Assembly (NCBI GenBank): GCA_934444735.1
Contig: CAKSDE010000004.1
Span: 124,001 to 188,000 of the forward strand
Reading direction: 5' to 3'
From: an uncultured Clostridia bacterium
GTDB lineage: Bacteria > Bacillota > Clostridia > UBA1381
DNA: 64,000 bases
Below the pieces are notes generated by a model that did not search any database, was not told where the DNA came from, and saw only the letters and a list, made by a program, of their open reading frames with translations. Positions 7,131-15,400 of this stretch are shown one piece after another; position 1 is the first letter of the stretch; each line of letters starts with the position of its first letter. A program made the position numbers and the translations under genes.

Positions 7131-9458
7131 GTGTTGGCATATGTGGGGATGTATGCAATATGCTACACAGCCGGTGTTTATTTGTACGATTATATTTCAG
7201 GGTACGGAGCGTACTTATGCGTCATATTGTGGGCGGCATTTTTGACCGCATCGGGAGCTATGGCGCTTAAAATGCACAAAATATACTTTATAATCGGTGC
7301 GGTCCTTTTCGGAATCGGTATGCTCGGCTGTTATATTGCGAATGATCCCAGGTATAACGAATTATATATTTTAGATGATAAATTTATAACTGTCGATGGC
7401 TATGTTACCGATATTCCCGATAAATTCGGGAAAACTTATTCATATAAGGTGCGGCTCATTTCGGCAGAATATAAAGACAAAGAATACAGTACGGACGAGA
7501 TTATAAGAGTGACCTCGGAGGAAAAATTTAAATTCGGAGATGTTATTCATGTGAGGGGATTTTTGAAAGAATTTTCCGACAGGAACAACAGCACCGATTT
7601 TAACACAAAACGCTACTATCAGAGCCGCGGCGTATTTTATAAAATGTACGCTTATGATGTGGGAAAGTCAGAAAAAGCTCCGAAATATTATCCTGTCAAT
7701 TATTATGTAAACCGATTCAGATCGGGAATTGCGGATAATATCGATAAGGTGTTTAGCGGAGACGATTCGGCGGTTTTAAAGGCGGTAGGGCTGGGGAATA
7801 AGCGTCAGTTTTCCGATAGTCTTAAAAAGACGCTTCTTTATATCGGCATGACGAAGTTCATGTATTCCTCGTACCTGCACATTTTTCTGATAAATGCGTT
7901 TATACTTTTGGTATTTTCGCGCTTTAAAAAGGGCAGAAGAGAGCTTATACTTGTGGCGGCGCTGCTGTTGTATGCCGCGTGGAACGTGTCGTTTGTGGTG
8001 AATGTCAAAAATGCGGTTGCTGTCGGGGTTTCGGTTATGATGATCAGAAAGCTCGGCTTTACGCACTATAATGATATTGTCGGTATTGCGGTTTTGTCGG
8101 TGTGCATTTTAAATCCGCTTTATTGCTTTGATGTCGGCATGGTTATATCGGTGTCGTTCGGGCTGGTTTATCACTATATCGGAGAAATGGCGGACGGCTT
8201 TTTGTATGTTATCCCGTTTAGGGGTTTAAGAAAAGCGATAAAGTTTTATCTTGTGAGTACATTCGGACTTCTGCCGATTATCGCATATTACTTTGATGGC
8301 ATAAATATCTATACAAATATGCTTGCACCGCTCTATTCGCTGATTGTCGGTGAGCTTTTGATATTGCTTGTCCTGATGAATCTGTTTTTGCGGATATTCG
8401 GAGTGCCGCTTTTTACAAAAGCAGTAATTTCACCGCTTATATGGTATTTTACAGGCTTGCCGCGGATAATAGAAAAGCTTCCATTCTCAAAAATATGGAT
8501 AAAGTCGCCGTCGGTTTTGGAAATTGCCGCATTTTATCTGTTGGTTTACATAATCTATCAGATATACATCAAGAACATAAAAAAGACGTATAATATTGCG
8601 GCGGCGGCCGTATGCGTCGGCTTGTGGGGCGCGATTTTTTCAAATGCGGTAAACGCATACGGGAGCACGGATATAAGATTTGTCAATGTCGGGCAGGGCG
8701 ACGGTGCGGTAATAAGCGTTTCTGGCGGTGAAACGGTCATAGTTGACGGCGGAGGAAGATCGGAATTTGAAACCTATGATGCGGGTGAAAATATATTTCT
8801 GCCGTATCTTACCAAGAAGGGTTATACAAAAATCGATAAGGCGGTTGTTACGCATTATCACAGCGATCATGTGCTGGGAGTTATTGCTGCGGCAAAGACC
8901 TTGAAAATCGGTGAGCTTGTTATGCCGGACTGTGAGCCGGAGAATGAATACAGAAAAGAGCTTGAAAAGCTTGCCGCCGAAAAGAATATAAAGATACATT
9001 ACGCAAAAGCCGGCGATACTGTTGACTGCGGCAGCGGATTGATGTTAAGAGTTTTGCTGCCGGGAGAAGATGAACTTAAAAGCAGCAATGAAAATGAGCA
9101 GTCGGTTGTAATGCGTGTGGATTTTAAAGGATTTAAGTGCCTTTTTACGGGTGATATAGGAAAAGCAGAGGAATTGAAGATTATGGAAACGGCAGGCGAC
9201 TGCGATGTGGTAAAGATGGCTCATCACGGTTCGGCAAAATCAAGCTGTGCGGAATTTACCGAGGCTGTTTCGGCGGAATATGCGATTGCGTCGGTCGGGG
9301 AAAATAATACCTACGGATTCCCGACAAAAGAGGCGGTGGAAAATTACCGAAAAGCAGGAACAAAGGTGCTGCGTACCGATATAAACGGCGATATTACGGT
9401 ACATATAGATAAAAACGGGAAATATAATATTTATAAAAGTCTGGCGGATAAGGACTAA
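7131..9458 (+). CDS. comEC: ComEC/Rec2-family DNA uptake channel protein
   Basis: A 775-aa polytopic membrane protein of the competence family. The order is N-terminal helices, an OB-like extracytoplasmic domain (residues about 70-190), a multi-helix Competence domain (about 210-490), then a C-terminal metallo-beta-lactamase-like domain. The latter has VNVGQGDGAVI, VDGGG, THYHSDHVLG and MAHHGSAKSS metal-ligand motifs. The family transports single-stranded DNA into the cell; the nuclease-like domain may degrade the other strand. Starts at GTG after GGAGTG. Followed 20 nt later by holA, a frequent neighbour in Firmicutes. No other competence genes are in the window, so uptake ability is unproven. 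Confidence 0.93.
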   Translation: MLAYVGMYAICYTAGVYLYDYISGYGAYLCVILWAAFLTASGAMALKMHKIYFIIGAVLFGIGMLGCYIANDPRYNELYILDDKFITVDGYVTDIPDKFGKTYSYKVRLISAEYKDKEYSTDEIIRVTSEEKFKFGDVIHVRGFLKEFSDRNNSTDFNTKRYYQSRGVFYKMYAYDVGKSEKAPKYYPVNYYVNRFRSGIADNIDKVFSGDDSAVLKAVGLGNKRQFSDSLKKTLLYIGMTKFMYSSYLHIFLINAFILLVFSRFKKGRRELILVAALLLYAAWNVSFVVNVKNAVAVGVSVMMIRKLGFTHYNDIVGIAVLSVCILNPLYCFDVGMVISVSFGLVYHYIGEMADGFLYVIPFRGLRKAIKFYLVSTFGLLPIIAYYFDGINIYTNMLAPLYSLIVGELLILLVLMNLFLRIFGVPLFTKAVISPLIWYFTGLPRIIEKLPFSKIWIKSPSVLEIAAFYLLVYIIYQIYIKNIKKTYNIAAAAVCVGLWGAIFSNAVNAYGSTDIRFVNVGQGDGAVISVSGGETVIVDGGGRSEFETYDAGENIFLPYLTKKGYTKIDKAVVTHYHSDHVLGVIAAAKTLKIGELVMPDCEPENEYRKELEKLAAEKNIKIHYAKAGDTVDCGSGLMLRVLLPGEDELKSSNENEQSVVMRVDFKGFKCLFTGDIGKAEELKIMETAGDCDVVKMAHHGSAKSSCAEFTEAVSAEYAIASVGENNTYGFPTKEAVENYRKAGTKVLRTDINGDITVHIDKNGKYNIYKSLADKD

Positions 9459-9478
9459 AGGAGAATGAGGGGCGGAAA

Positions 9479-10486
9479 ATGGCGGATACGGAATTTATGA
9501 AACTCAAAAATCAGCTAAAAGAGGGCAAATTGGGAACTTTGTACCTTTTTTTCGGCGATGAAAATTATATAAAGGAAGTATATCTTGAAAAGATTAAGGC
9601 AGCTGTCGATGACGGCGGATTCCCCGATTTTAACCATATAACGATAGATGAAAAGGATTTAACCTACGATGCGGCAGATGACGCATTGGAAAGCTTTCCG
9701 ATGTTTGTCGAGCATAAGCTTGTAATAATCAAAAACAGCGGCATATTTTCAAAGCCGAAAGAGGAAAGCAAGAAGTTTTGGGAAAAGCGCCTGAAGGAAA
9801 TCCCCAATTATGTCACGCTTGTCTTTGATGAGGAGGCTATAGATAAGCGCAGCACGCTCTATAAGCTTACTGCAAAAACGGGCTTGTGCGTTGAATTTGC
9901 GTATTTGAAAGATGTGGATATTGCGTCATGGATTGAGCGCGAGGCGAGACACGCAGGCAAAAAAATATCGAAAAACAGTGCCGCGTATATGGCGAGCGTG
10001 TGCGACAACGGTCTTTCGTATGTAAAAAACGAACTGGATAAGCTGATAGATTACTGTGATGAGGAAATTACCGTCTCGGATATTGACCGCGTTGTCGCAA
10101 AATCGCTTGATACGAAAGTGTTTGAGCTGACAGACGCTATAATGGTAAAAGATGCGGCAAAAGCGGTTGCGCTGATGTATGATTTTAAGACGGTTAAGGA
10201 ATCGGCTTTTAAGATACTTTACAGTATTTCGGGAACGTTTGATAAGCTTTTGCGCACAAAACTCATGTCGGCAGAGGGTGCATCATTTTCCGAGATTGCC
10301 GAAAAAGCAGGGATAAAACCGTTTTTGGTAAAGAAATATGTTAATAACGGTAAGAATTTCTCTCAAGGATATCTGATTGATAGGATAATGCGTGTTGCCG
10401 AAATAGATCTGAGTATAAAAGAGGGCGAAATCGACGAATGGACGGCTCTTGAACAGTATATAATCGAATCGGTGGAAAAAGTTTAA
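9479..10486 (+). CDS. holA: DNA polymerase III subunit delta
   Basis: 335-aa clamp-loader delta subunit, which opens the sliding clamp during replication. It has the family's N-terminal segment (LGTLYLFFGDENYIKE, with no functional P-loop), AAA+-like lid and the C-terminal collar helices. The length is normal. GGGGCGG precedes the ATG and the gene lies 20 nt after comEC, so they are probably cotranscribed. The next promoter (10510) starts only 23 nt after its stop and belongs to the toxin-antitoxin locus. Confidence 0.93.
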   Translation: MADTEFMKLKNQLKEGKLGTLYLFFGDENYIKEVYLEKIKAAVDDGGFPDFNHITIDEKDLTYDAADDALESFPMFVEHKLVIIKNSGIFSKPKEESKKFWEKRLKEIPNYVTLVFDEEAIDKRSTLYKLTAKTGLCVEFAYLKDVDIASWIEREARHAGKKISKNSAAYMASVCDNGLSYVKNELDKLIDYCDEEITVSDIDRVVAKSLDTKVFELTDAIMVKDAAKAVALMYDFKTVKESAFKILYSISGTFDKLLRTKLMSAEGASFSEIAEKAGIKPFLVKKYVNNGKNFSQGYLIDRIMRVAEIDLSIKEGEIDEWTALEQYIIESVEKV

Positions 10487-10509
10487 AAAATTTTGATTTG
10501 TGTGAGCCG

Positions 10510-10539
10510 TTGACATAATATGGCATAATATGTTATAAT
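10510..10539 (+). promoter_or_regulatory. Promoter of the candidate type I toxin mRNA
   Basis: TTGACA (10510-10515), an 18-bp spacer and TATAAT (10534-10539). Both boxes are consensus. Transcription would begin near 10546, giving a leader of about 55 nt. Confidence 0.8.
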
Positions 10540-10601
10540 ACACCGTGTAATCGGACGGGATAGGAGGTTACTCCCTCTTAAAATTTAAGGAGGGATTTAC
10601 A

Positions 10602-10667
10602 TTGGCAGAAGTTATTATTGCAATGTACATAATACTGTTGACCATTGTTATTATAAAAAGAAAATAA
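10602..10667 (+). CDS. Candidate type I toxin: 21-residue membrane peptide
   Basis: TTG start, 21 codons, preceded by AAGGAGGG at ideal spacing. The product is one hydrophobic helix (VIIAMYIILLTIVII) closed by a basic KRK tail. This is the design of type I toxins of the TxpA/Fst/holin-like groups, but the sequence is not one I recognise. The peptide has its own strong promoter. A consensus promoter on the opposite strand at 10762-10790 would make an RNA antisense to its 3' part. The leader GGATAGG (10558-10564) can pair with CCTATCC (10668-10674) just after the stop, a long-range 5'-3' interaction seen in such mRNAs. The architecture is seen; toxicity is inferred. Confidence 0.65.
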   Translation: MAEVIIAMYIILLTIVIIKRK

Positions 10668-10755
10668 CCTATCCTAAATAGGAGAGGCTACCTTCAACAA
10701 ACAAAACTAATACATGAGGGATAGCCTACTGTGCAAAGGAAAAACTATCCCCTCT
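10640..10755 (-). ncRNA. Candidate antisense RNA antitoxin
   Basis: Predicted from the minus-strand promoter at 10762-10790, with start near 10755 and transcription leftward. The 3' end is not certain. A T-rich stretch on the minus strand after CCTATTTAGG (around 10650-10665) could end it, giving about 90-120 nt overlapping the toxin stop region. The RNA would contain the repeated complementary modules GGGATAG/CTATCCC and the stem AGGCTA (10685-10690)/TAGCCT (10722-10727). Confidence 0.55.
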
Positions 10756-10761
10756 GATTGC

Positions 10762-10790
10762 ATTATATCATCTATAGTTTGTTTTGTCAA
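10762..10790 (-). promoter_or_regulatory. Antisense promoter of the toxin-antitoxin locus
   Basis: On the minus strand, TTGACA (10785-10790), a 17-bp spacer and TATAAT (10762-10767): a perfect consensus promoter with no minus-strand gene downstream of it. It points back into the toxin transcript. Confidence 0.8.
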
Positions 10791-10860
10791 CAAAAATTTA
10801 ATACGGCAGAACTAAAAAAATTGATTTGCGGAAAAAGTTTAAAAAATTTTGATTTGGCTA

Positions 10861-10890
10861 TTGACAAAACAAATAAACTTGTGGTATAAT
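10861..10890 (+). promoter_or_regulatory. Promoter of tRNA-Pro
   Basis: TTGACA (10861-10866), an 18-bp spacer and TATAAT (10885-10890), 23 bp before the mature tRNA. Confidence 0.75.
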
Positions 10891-10913
10891 AAATGATGTT
10901 CTGCAAGGAATAA

Positions 10914-10990
<77 letters not shown>

Positions 10991-11000
10991 TAATCTAAGA

Positions 11001-11040
11001 CCGCATAAATGCTCGAAACTATAGTGTTTATGCGGTTTTT
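11001..11040 (+). terminator. Terminator of tRNA-Pro
   Basis: CCGCATAAA pairs with TTTATGCGG and is followed by TTTTTC. Confidence 0.85.
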
Positions 11041-11142
11041 CATTACTTTACATACTGCCTGACACTGCCACAAAATGCCTTAGAGTGTCAATATGAGGTT
11101 GTCAAAAAGGTTGTCAAAATCGGAGTGAATATGATACAAAAA

Positions 11143-11180
11143 ACAAGAGAGTGTACAATTTAAGTACACTCTCTTGTTTT
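11143..11180 (+). terminator. Strong hairpin before padR
   Basis: ACAAGAGAGTGTAC (11143-11156) and GTACACTCTCTTGT (11164-11177) form a 14-bp perfect stem followed by TTTT. It isolates the PadR promoter from upstream transcription and could act in both directions. Confidence 0.75.
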
Positions 11181-11192
11181 GCCTTCCCAAAA

Positions 11193-11226
11193 AAGTATTG
11201 ACAAAATTGATACTTCGTGATATGAT
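11193..11226 (+). promoter_or_regulatory. PadR operon promoter with overlapping operator-like repeat
   Basis: TTGACA (11198-11203), a 17-bp spacer and TATGAT (11221-11226). The inverted repeat AAGTAT (11193-11198)/ATACTT (11210-11215) encloses the -35 box, so a bound dimer would block polymerase. Autoregulation by PadR is inferred. Confidence 0.65.
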
Positions 11227-11250
11227 GTATTATGTGAAAGGAGGTATGGT

Positions 11251-11571
11251 ATGGATATTCAATTGAAAAGAGGACTTTTAGATGTCTGCGTTTTGGCAGC
11301 TATCAAGAGTGAGGATTCATACGGGTATAAGATTATAAAGGACATGAAGCCGTATATTGAGCTTTCCGAATCGACCTTATATACCATTTTAAAACGCTTG
11401 GAAACAGCCGGTATGCTTACCGTTCACACTGTTGAGCACGGCGGCAGACTTCGGAAATATTATCACATCACAGATGAAGGAATGAGACGTATTGAGGAGT
11501 TCAAGGTTGAGTGGAAAGAAATTTTAGCAATTTATAAATTTGTAACCAAGGGGGATTATGATGATGAGTAA
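11251..11571 (+). CDS. PadR-family transcriptional regulator
   Basis: A 106-aa winged helix-turn-helix repressor of the PadR type (residues about 5-80: LKRGLLDVCVLAAIKSEDSYGY, then SESTLYTILKRLETAGML and the wing RLRKYYHITDEG) with a short C-terminal dimerisation helix. GGAGG precedes the ATG. Its end overlaps the DUF1700 gene in an ATGATGATGAGTAA junction. In Firmicutes the PadR-DUF1700-DUF4097 trio is a conserved cell-envelope stress module, with PadR as its own repressor. Confidence 0.92.
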   Translation: MDIQLKRGLLDVCVLAAIKSEDSYGYKIIKDMKPYIELSESTLYTILKRLETAGMLTVHTVEHGGRLRKYYHITDEGMRRIEEFKVEWKEILAIYKFVTKGDYDDE

Positions 11572-12166
11572 ACAAGAGTTTCTTGCGCAGCTGCGTAAAG
11601 GATTGTCCGGCTTGCCGAAAGACGATATCGAGGAATGTTTGACGTTTTACGGTGAAATGCTTGATGACAGAATGGAAGAGGGGCTTTCGGAAGAAGAGGC
11701 GGTTTTTGCAGTAGGATCTGTTGATGAAATCGTTGCGCAGACGGTAGCAGATATCCCTCTTGCCAAAATCGCCAAAGAAAGGATCAAACCCGATCGACGG
11801 CTTAAAGTGTATGAGATTGTACTTTTGGTGCTTGGATCTCCGATATGGCTTTCTCTTGTAATTGCCGCAATTGCTGTAATTCTTGCGCTTTATGTTTCGC
11901 TGTGGGCGGTAATCGTTTCGTTATGGACAGTTTTCGGCTCATTTGCGGCTTGTGCTGTTGTCGGAGTGCCTGCCGGTATTATTTTTGCAGCGCACGGCAG
12001 CGGCGCGGCAGGGGTTGCCGTATTTGCAGTCGGAATTATTTGCATGGGACTTTCCGTTTTTATGTTTTACGGATGCAAGATCGTAACGAAATTTATTTTA
12101 ATACTTACGAAAAAAATTGCAATCGGTATTAAGAATTGCTTTATCAAAAAGGAGGAAGTGCGATGA
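11564..12166 (+). CDS. DUF1700 (HAAS domain) membrane protein
   Basis: About 200 aa. The N-terminal HAAS alpha-helical domain (residues about 5-65: FLAQLRKGLSGLPKDDIEECLTFY..., typical LxxLp..e..e...yy.E pattern) is followed by about four membrane helices. Of three tandem ATGs the third (11564) fits the GGGGG ribosome site best. It overlaps padR by 8 nt and the next gene by an ATGA junction. These proteins are thought to sense or act with envelope adaptor proteins; no biochemical role is established. Confidence 0.88.
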   Translation: MSKQEFLAQLRKGLSGLPKDDIEECLTFYGEMLDDRMEEGLSEEEAVFAVGSVDEIVAQTVADIPLAKIAKERIKPDRRLKVYEIVLLVLGSPIWLSLVIAAIAVILALYVSLWAVIVSLWTVFGSFAACAVVGVPAGIIFAAHGSGAAGVAVFAVGIICMGLSVFMFYGCKIVTKFILILTKKIAIGIKNCFIKKEEVR

Positions 12167-13128
12167 GAAAGTCAACAAAAGTATGGTTGATTACGGCAGC
12201 TGCTCTTGTATTTGGCGGGGGCATCATTTTTGCAGGCGTAATGTCGACTCTCGGGTGGGATTTTGCAAAGCTGTCAACGGTCAGGTACGAAACAAATACT
12301 TACGAAATCGGTGAAACCTTCAGCAATATATCGCTGACAAGCGATAACGCAGATATTATATTTGCTTTGTCTGATGACGGGAAATGCAGAGTGGAGTGCT
12401 ATGAGGAAGAAAATGCAAAACATTCGGCAGGCGTTGAAAATGATACACTTACTGTCAAGGTCAACAGTCAAAAATTGTGGTACGACTACATCGGATTATC
12501 CCTCAATTCGCCGAGGATAACGGTTTATCTTCCGAAAACGGAATATAATGCACTGTTCATCAGCGAAAGTACGGGAAATATTGAAATACCGCAAGATTAT
12601 TCTTTCAATCACGCCGATATTTCGGTTAGCACGGGCGATATTAAATTTTTTGCCGCCGCACAGGAGACGGTCAAAATAAAAACAAGTACGGGAAATATAT
12701 GTGTAGAGGATAATTCCGCCGGAACTCTTGATCTTTCCGCAACAACCGGTGATGTGAGTATTTCTGGAGTAACTTGCAACGGAAGTGTTACGGTAGGTGT
12801 ATCAATCGGCGAAGCGTATCTGACGGATATTGTGTGTGGAAGTGTTATATCGAGCGGAAGTACGGGAGATATTACTTTGAGCAATGTGATTGCGAAGGAG
12901 AAAATTTCTGTTGAGAGAAGTACAGGTGATGTGAAATTCAACGGCTGTGATGCTGCCGAAATATATGTAAGAACAAATACGGGAGATGTCACCGGCAGTT
13001 TGCTCTCGAACAAGGCATTTATTGCCGACACAAACCTTGGTGACGTTGATGTCCCGAAAAACGGTAATGGCGGCAAATGTGAAATTATAACAGACGTGGG
13101 CGATATAAGGATTACTGTTGAACCTTGA
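12163..13128 (+). CDS. DUF4097 beta-helix protein with STGD repeats, membrane-anchored
   Basis: 321 aa. An N-terminal membrane helix (residues about 8-28) is followed by a DUF4097 domain built of repeated STG-N/D-I/V strands (SESTGNIEI, STGDIKF, STGNICV, TTGDVSI, STGDITL, STGDVKF, NTGDVTG), which form a right-handed beta-helix outside the cell. ATG 12163 follows AAAAAGGAGG and overlaps the DUF1700 stop. It is the third gene of the PadR operon; function is unknown beyond a link to envelope stress. It converges with the ABC operon across one shared terminator. Confidence 0.88.
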   Translation: MRKSTKVWLITAAALVFGGGIIFAGVMSTLGWDFAKLSTVRYETNTYEIGETFSNISLTSDNADIIFALSDDGKCRVECYEEENAKHSAGVENDTLTVKVNSQKLWYDYIGLSLNSPRITVYLPKTEYNALFISESTGNIEIPQDYSFNHADISVSTGDIKFFAAAQETVKIKTSTGNICVEDNSAGTLDLSATTGDVSISGVTCNGSVTVGVSIGEAYLTDIVCGSVISSGSTGDITLSNVIAKEKISVERSTGDVKFNGCDAAEIYVRTNTGDVTGSLLSNKAFIADTNLGDVDVPKNGNGGKCEIITDVGDIRITVEP

Positions 13129-13170
13129 CGGAAGATGTTAAAAAACTCTTTTTTATCCCCGAAAATAGAG

Positions 13171-13208
13171 GGGCTGTTTAAAAAGTCGATTGATTTTTTA
13201 AACAGCCC
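13171..13208 (+). terminator. Bidirectional terminator between convergent operons (recurrent CAATCGA-core type)
   Basis: GGGCTGTTTAAAAAGTCGAT pairs with TTGATTTTTTAAACAGCCC. Nearly the same hairpin recurs at 44109, 47588, 50461, 53541 and 55717. Confidence 0.85.
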
Positions 13209-13212
13209 TTGC

Positions 13213-13245
13213 TTTTTTTGCGTTCCGGAGTTTTTTTACAGCCCC
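13213..13245 (-). repeat. Solo 3'-UTR entry motif after the ABC permease gene
   Basis: Minus strand: GGGGCTGTAAAAAAACTCCG then GAACGCAAAAAAA, directly followed by the terminator at 13171-13208. It is the entry motif of the structured repeat without the P1/P2 part. Confidence 0.75.
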
Positions 13246-13261
13246 ATCTTTATATGCGCTT

Positions 13262-14071
13262 TTATGATAGATTCAACCTGTCTTTCATGAATTTGTTTAT
13301 AAGGAAGAGATAAGCCGCTGAATAGATAAGCGATGCGGCAATCGTAATCCAGAAAAATGCGTGCGCCTCGGCTATCGGGAGCGCCGATGACAGCCAAAGA
13401 GCGTTTAAAACGGGCGAGATAACCGCTGATGAGAATATATCTATTACGATAAAGCTCAGGATATATACGCCGACCGATTTTAAAATCTTATGATCGTTTG
13501 CACTGTGACCGATTGCAATACTTGCATAAACCTGCAAATTCAGTGAGGCAAAGCCGGTAATACACATCAGCACAAATTCAATGCCGAGAATGATAAAATT
13601 GGCACTCAGGCGCTGATTGTTTATTTCTCTTATCATTGAGCTGAAAATATTGGGAATGTCCTGGTATATCAGCTGGAAGTCGGAGACTATCGCAAGAAAG
13701 ATAAACCACGAAATTACCGCCACAACTCCCGAGATAAGCTCATAAATAATCGCAGGAAAGAGCTTTGCAAGAATATTCTGCATAGGTGTTACGGGGAGAG
13801 TATTCATGAGATAACCCTCGCAGTCGAAAAGATTTTTTCTGAACCGATATACCGACATGACAGGGCTTGCCGCCAAAGATGCGAAGATTATTACTCCGAA
13901 AAGCACCCCGGCTATACCGAGAATCAGCTTTACCGTCCACGCAGATGGCAGATCCACATAGCATTTAAAGGTAATTCCGCCCACAACGCTCATTATAAGC
14001 GCAACTCCGAAAAGCGGAAAAAGTATCCTTCCCATAGCTTTCCATTCATATATAAATAATTTCTTTAGCAT
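13262..14071 (-). CDS. ABC transporter permease
   Basis: A 269-aa integral membrane protein with about six hydrophobic segments. It begins with a cytoplasmic KLFIYEWKAMGRILFP, the pattern of ABC-2-like permeases of the YtrC/YtrD kind. It overlaps the ATPase gene by 7 nt, which together with the GntR repressor gives the compact GntR-ATPase-permease arrangement of Bacillus ytrABC-type exporters. The substrate is unknown; relatives respond to cell-wall antibiotics. A solo repeat motif lies just after its stop. Confidence 0.85.
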   Translation of the reverse strand: MLKKLFIYEWKAMGRILFPLFGVALIMSVVGGITFKCYVDLPSAWTVKLILGIAGVLFGVIIFASLAASPVMSVYRFRKNLFDCEGYLMNTLPVTPMQNILAKLFPAIIYELISGVVAVISWFIFLAIVSDFQLIYQDIPNIFSSMIREINNQRLSANFIILGIEFVLMCITGFASLNLQVYASIAIGHSANDHKILKSVGVYILSFIVIDIFSSAVISPVLNALWLSSALPIAEAHAFFWITIAASLIYSAAYLFLINKFMKDRLNLS

Positions 14072-14766
14072 TTGAATACCTCCCTGAAAAGTGCGTCTAC
14101 ACTCTTGTTTTGATTTTCACGTATATTGTCTACCGTATCGTTTAAAACGACATCACCGCGGTCTATAAAGATTACTTCGTCAAGAACCTTTTCTATGTCC
14201 GAGATCAGATGTGTTGAGATGACCACTGCTGAATCCTCCGAATAATTTGAGATGATAGTATTTAAGATGTAATCCCTTGTTGCAGGGTCTACACCGCCCA
14301 TCGGCTCATCTAAAAGATACAGCTTAGCCTCACGGCTCATAACCAGAACGAGCTGAACCTTTTCTTTATTTCCCTTTGAGAGGTTTTTAAACACAACTCC
14401 CAAGTCGAGTTTTAGACTGTCGAGCATATCCAGCGCCTTTTGCCTGTTGAAATCCTCAAAAAAGCCTTCGTAAAAATCCACAATTTCCCTAAGTTTCATC
14501 CATTGCGGCAGAGTTACACAATCGGGCAGATATGAAACGATACTTTTGGTTTTTATGCCGACTGATGAACCGTCTATGGTAACTGTGCCGGAAGTGGGGG
14601 TTAAAAGTCCGTTTAAGATTTTTATAAAAGTTGTTTTCCCGCTGCCGTTCGGTCCCAAAAGTCCGATTATTCTTCCTTTTTTAAATTCCAGCTCTATATT
14701 GTTCAGAGCGCGAAGTGCGCCGTATTCTTTGGTAAGTCCGCTGCACTTCATTATAACGTCATTCAT
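14065..14766 (-). CDS. ABC transporter ATP-binding protein
   Basis: A 233-aa nucleotide-binding subunit. Walker A GPNGSGKT near residue 38, signature LSKGNKEKV near 128, Walker B with LYLLDEPMGGVDPAT near 150-165, and the switch histidine in STHLISD. It overlaps both neighbours by 7-8 nt, showing translational coupling with the GntR and permease genes. It powers the permease at 13262. Confidence 0.93.
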   Translation of the reverse strand: MNDVIMKCSGLTKEYGALRALNNIELEFKKGRIIGLLGPNGSGKTTFIKILNGLLTPTSGTVTIDGSSVGIKTKSIVSYLPDCVTLPQWMKLREIVDFYEGFFEDFNRQKALDMLDSLKLDLGVVFKNLSKGNKEKVQLVLVMSREAKLYLLDEPMGGVDPATRDYILNTIISNYSEDSAVVISTHLISDIEKVLDEVIFIDRGDVVLNDTVDNIRENQNKSVDALFREVFKC

Positions 14767-15133
14767 TTTGTTCTCCTCCTTTAAAATCCTTTAACAGCTC
14801 AATACTCTCTTCTTTTTTTATCCCGATTTTTTCCATATTTGATAAAAAGAGAGATATATTTTCCCTTGCAAGCTCATTTTTCGCTTTTTGGATCAGCAAG
14901 GGATCTTCGCATACGAATCTGCCGCTTGTTCTGTTTGAGTGAACAAGCCCTGTGGATTCAAGCTCCGAGAGCGCCTTTTGCATGGTATTCGGATTGACTC
15001 CCGCAACAGCGGCAAGCTCTCTTACAGACAAAAGCTTTTCGCCCGGCTTTAGCTTGCCGGATACGATGGTAAGCTTTATATACTCTATTATCTGCGAATA
15101 GATCGGCCGCTGATTATCAAATTCCCAGTCCAT
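14759..15133 (-). CDS. GntR-family repressor (YtrA subfamily)
   Basis: 124 aa. A winged helix-turn-helix occupies residues about 8-75 (PIYSQIIEYIKLTIVSGKLKPGEKL..VRELAAVAGVNPNTMQKAL). It has only a short helical C-terminal tail, which defines the YtrA subfamily. First gene of the ABC operon. A palindrome at 15156-15179 covers the transcription start, so autorepression is likely. Confidence 0.92.
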   Translation of the reverse strand: MDWEFDNQRPIYSQIIEYIKLTIVSGKLKPGEKLLSVRELAAVAGVNPNTMQKALSELESTGLVHSNRTSGRFVCEDPLLIQKAKNELARENISLFLSNMEKIGIKKEESIELLKDFKGGEQNE

Positions 15134-15155
15134 ACTCTCACCTCCGATTTGTATT

Positions 15156-15206
15156 ATTGTATTACTGGTCTAATACAATAATACTACAGTTCTATAAATT
15201 TGTCAA
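15156..15206 (-). promoter_or_regulatory. GntR operon promoter and palindromic operator
   Basis: Minus strand: TTGACA (15201-15206), a 17-bp spacer and TATTAT (15178-15183). ATTGTATTA/TAATACAAT (9-bp arms, 6-bp centre, 15156-15179) lies directly on the expected start site. This fits YtrA-type operators. Confidence 0.8.
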
Positions 15207-15291
15207 GAACTTTTTTTAAAAAATTTTGCGTTTTGTGAAAAAGAATCGGGGATTAAATTGTAAAAAATATGTGAACGTGGAATAATAAATG

Positions 15292-15320
15292 TTGAAGTAT
15301 GAAAAAATTAATGTTATAAT
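15292..15320 (+). promoter_or_regulatory. Promoter for the Asp23 gene
   Basis: TTGAAG (15292-15297), a 17-bp spacer and TATAAT (15315-15320). Confidence 0.6.
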
Positions 15321-15400
15321 GGAAATGATGATTGGAATAAAATAGAAAAAATAAATGTGAAAAAATTGGTAACTGTAAAATTTTAAAGGAGGAAATCAAG

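Noticed and set aside
10602..10667. Peptide as a holin of a prophage
   Set aside because: No phage genes nearby, and the opposed promoter favours a type I toxin-antitoxin layout.
11041..11135. Possible integration-site remnant after tRNA-Pro (repeated GTTGTCAAAA)
   Set aside because: tRNA 3' ends are common att sites and the repeat resembles integrase-end sequence, but there is no integrase frame, no direct repeat of the tRNA end and no element boundary in the window.
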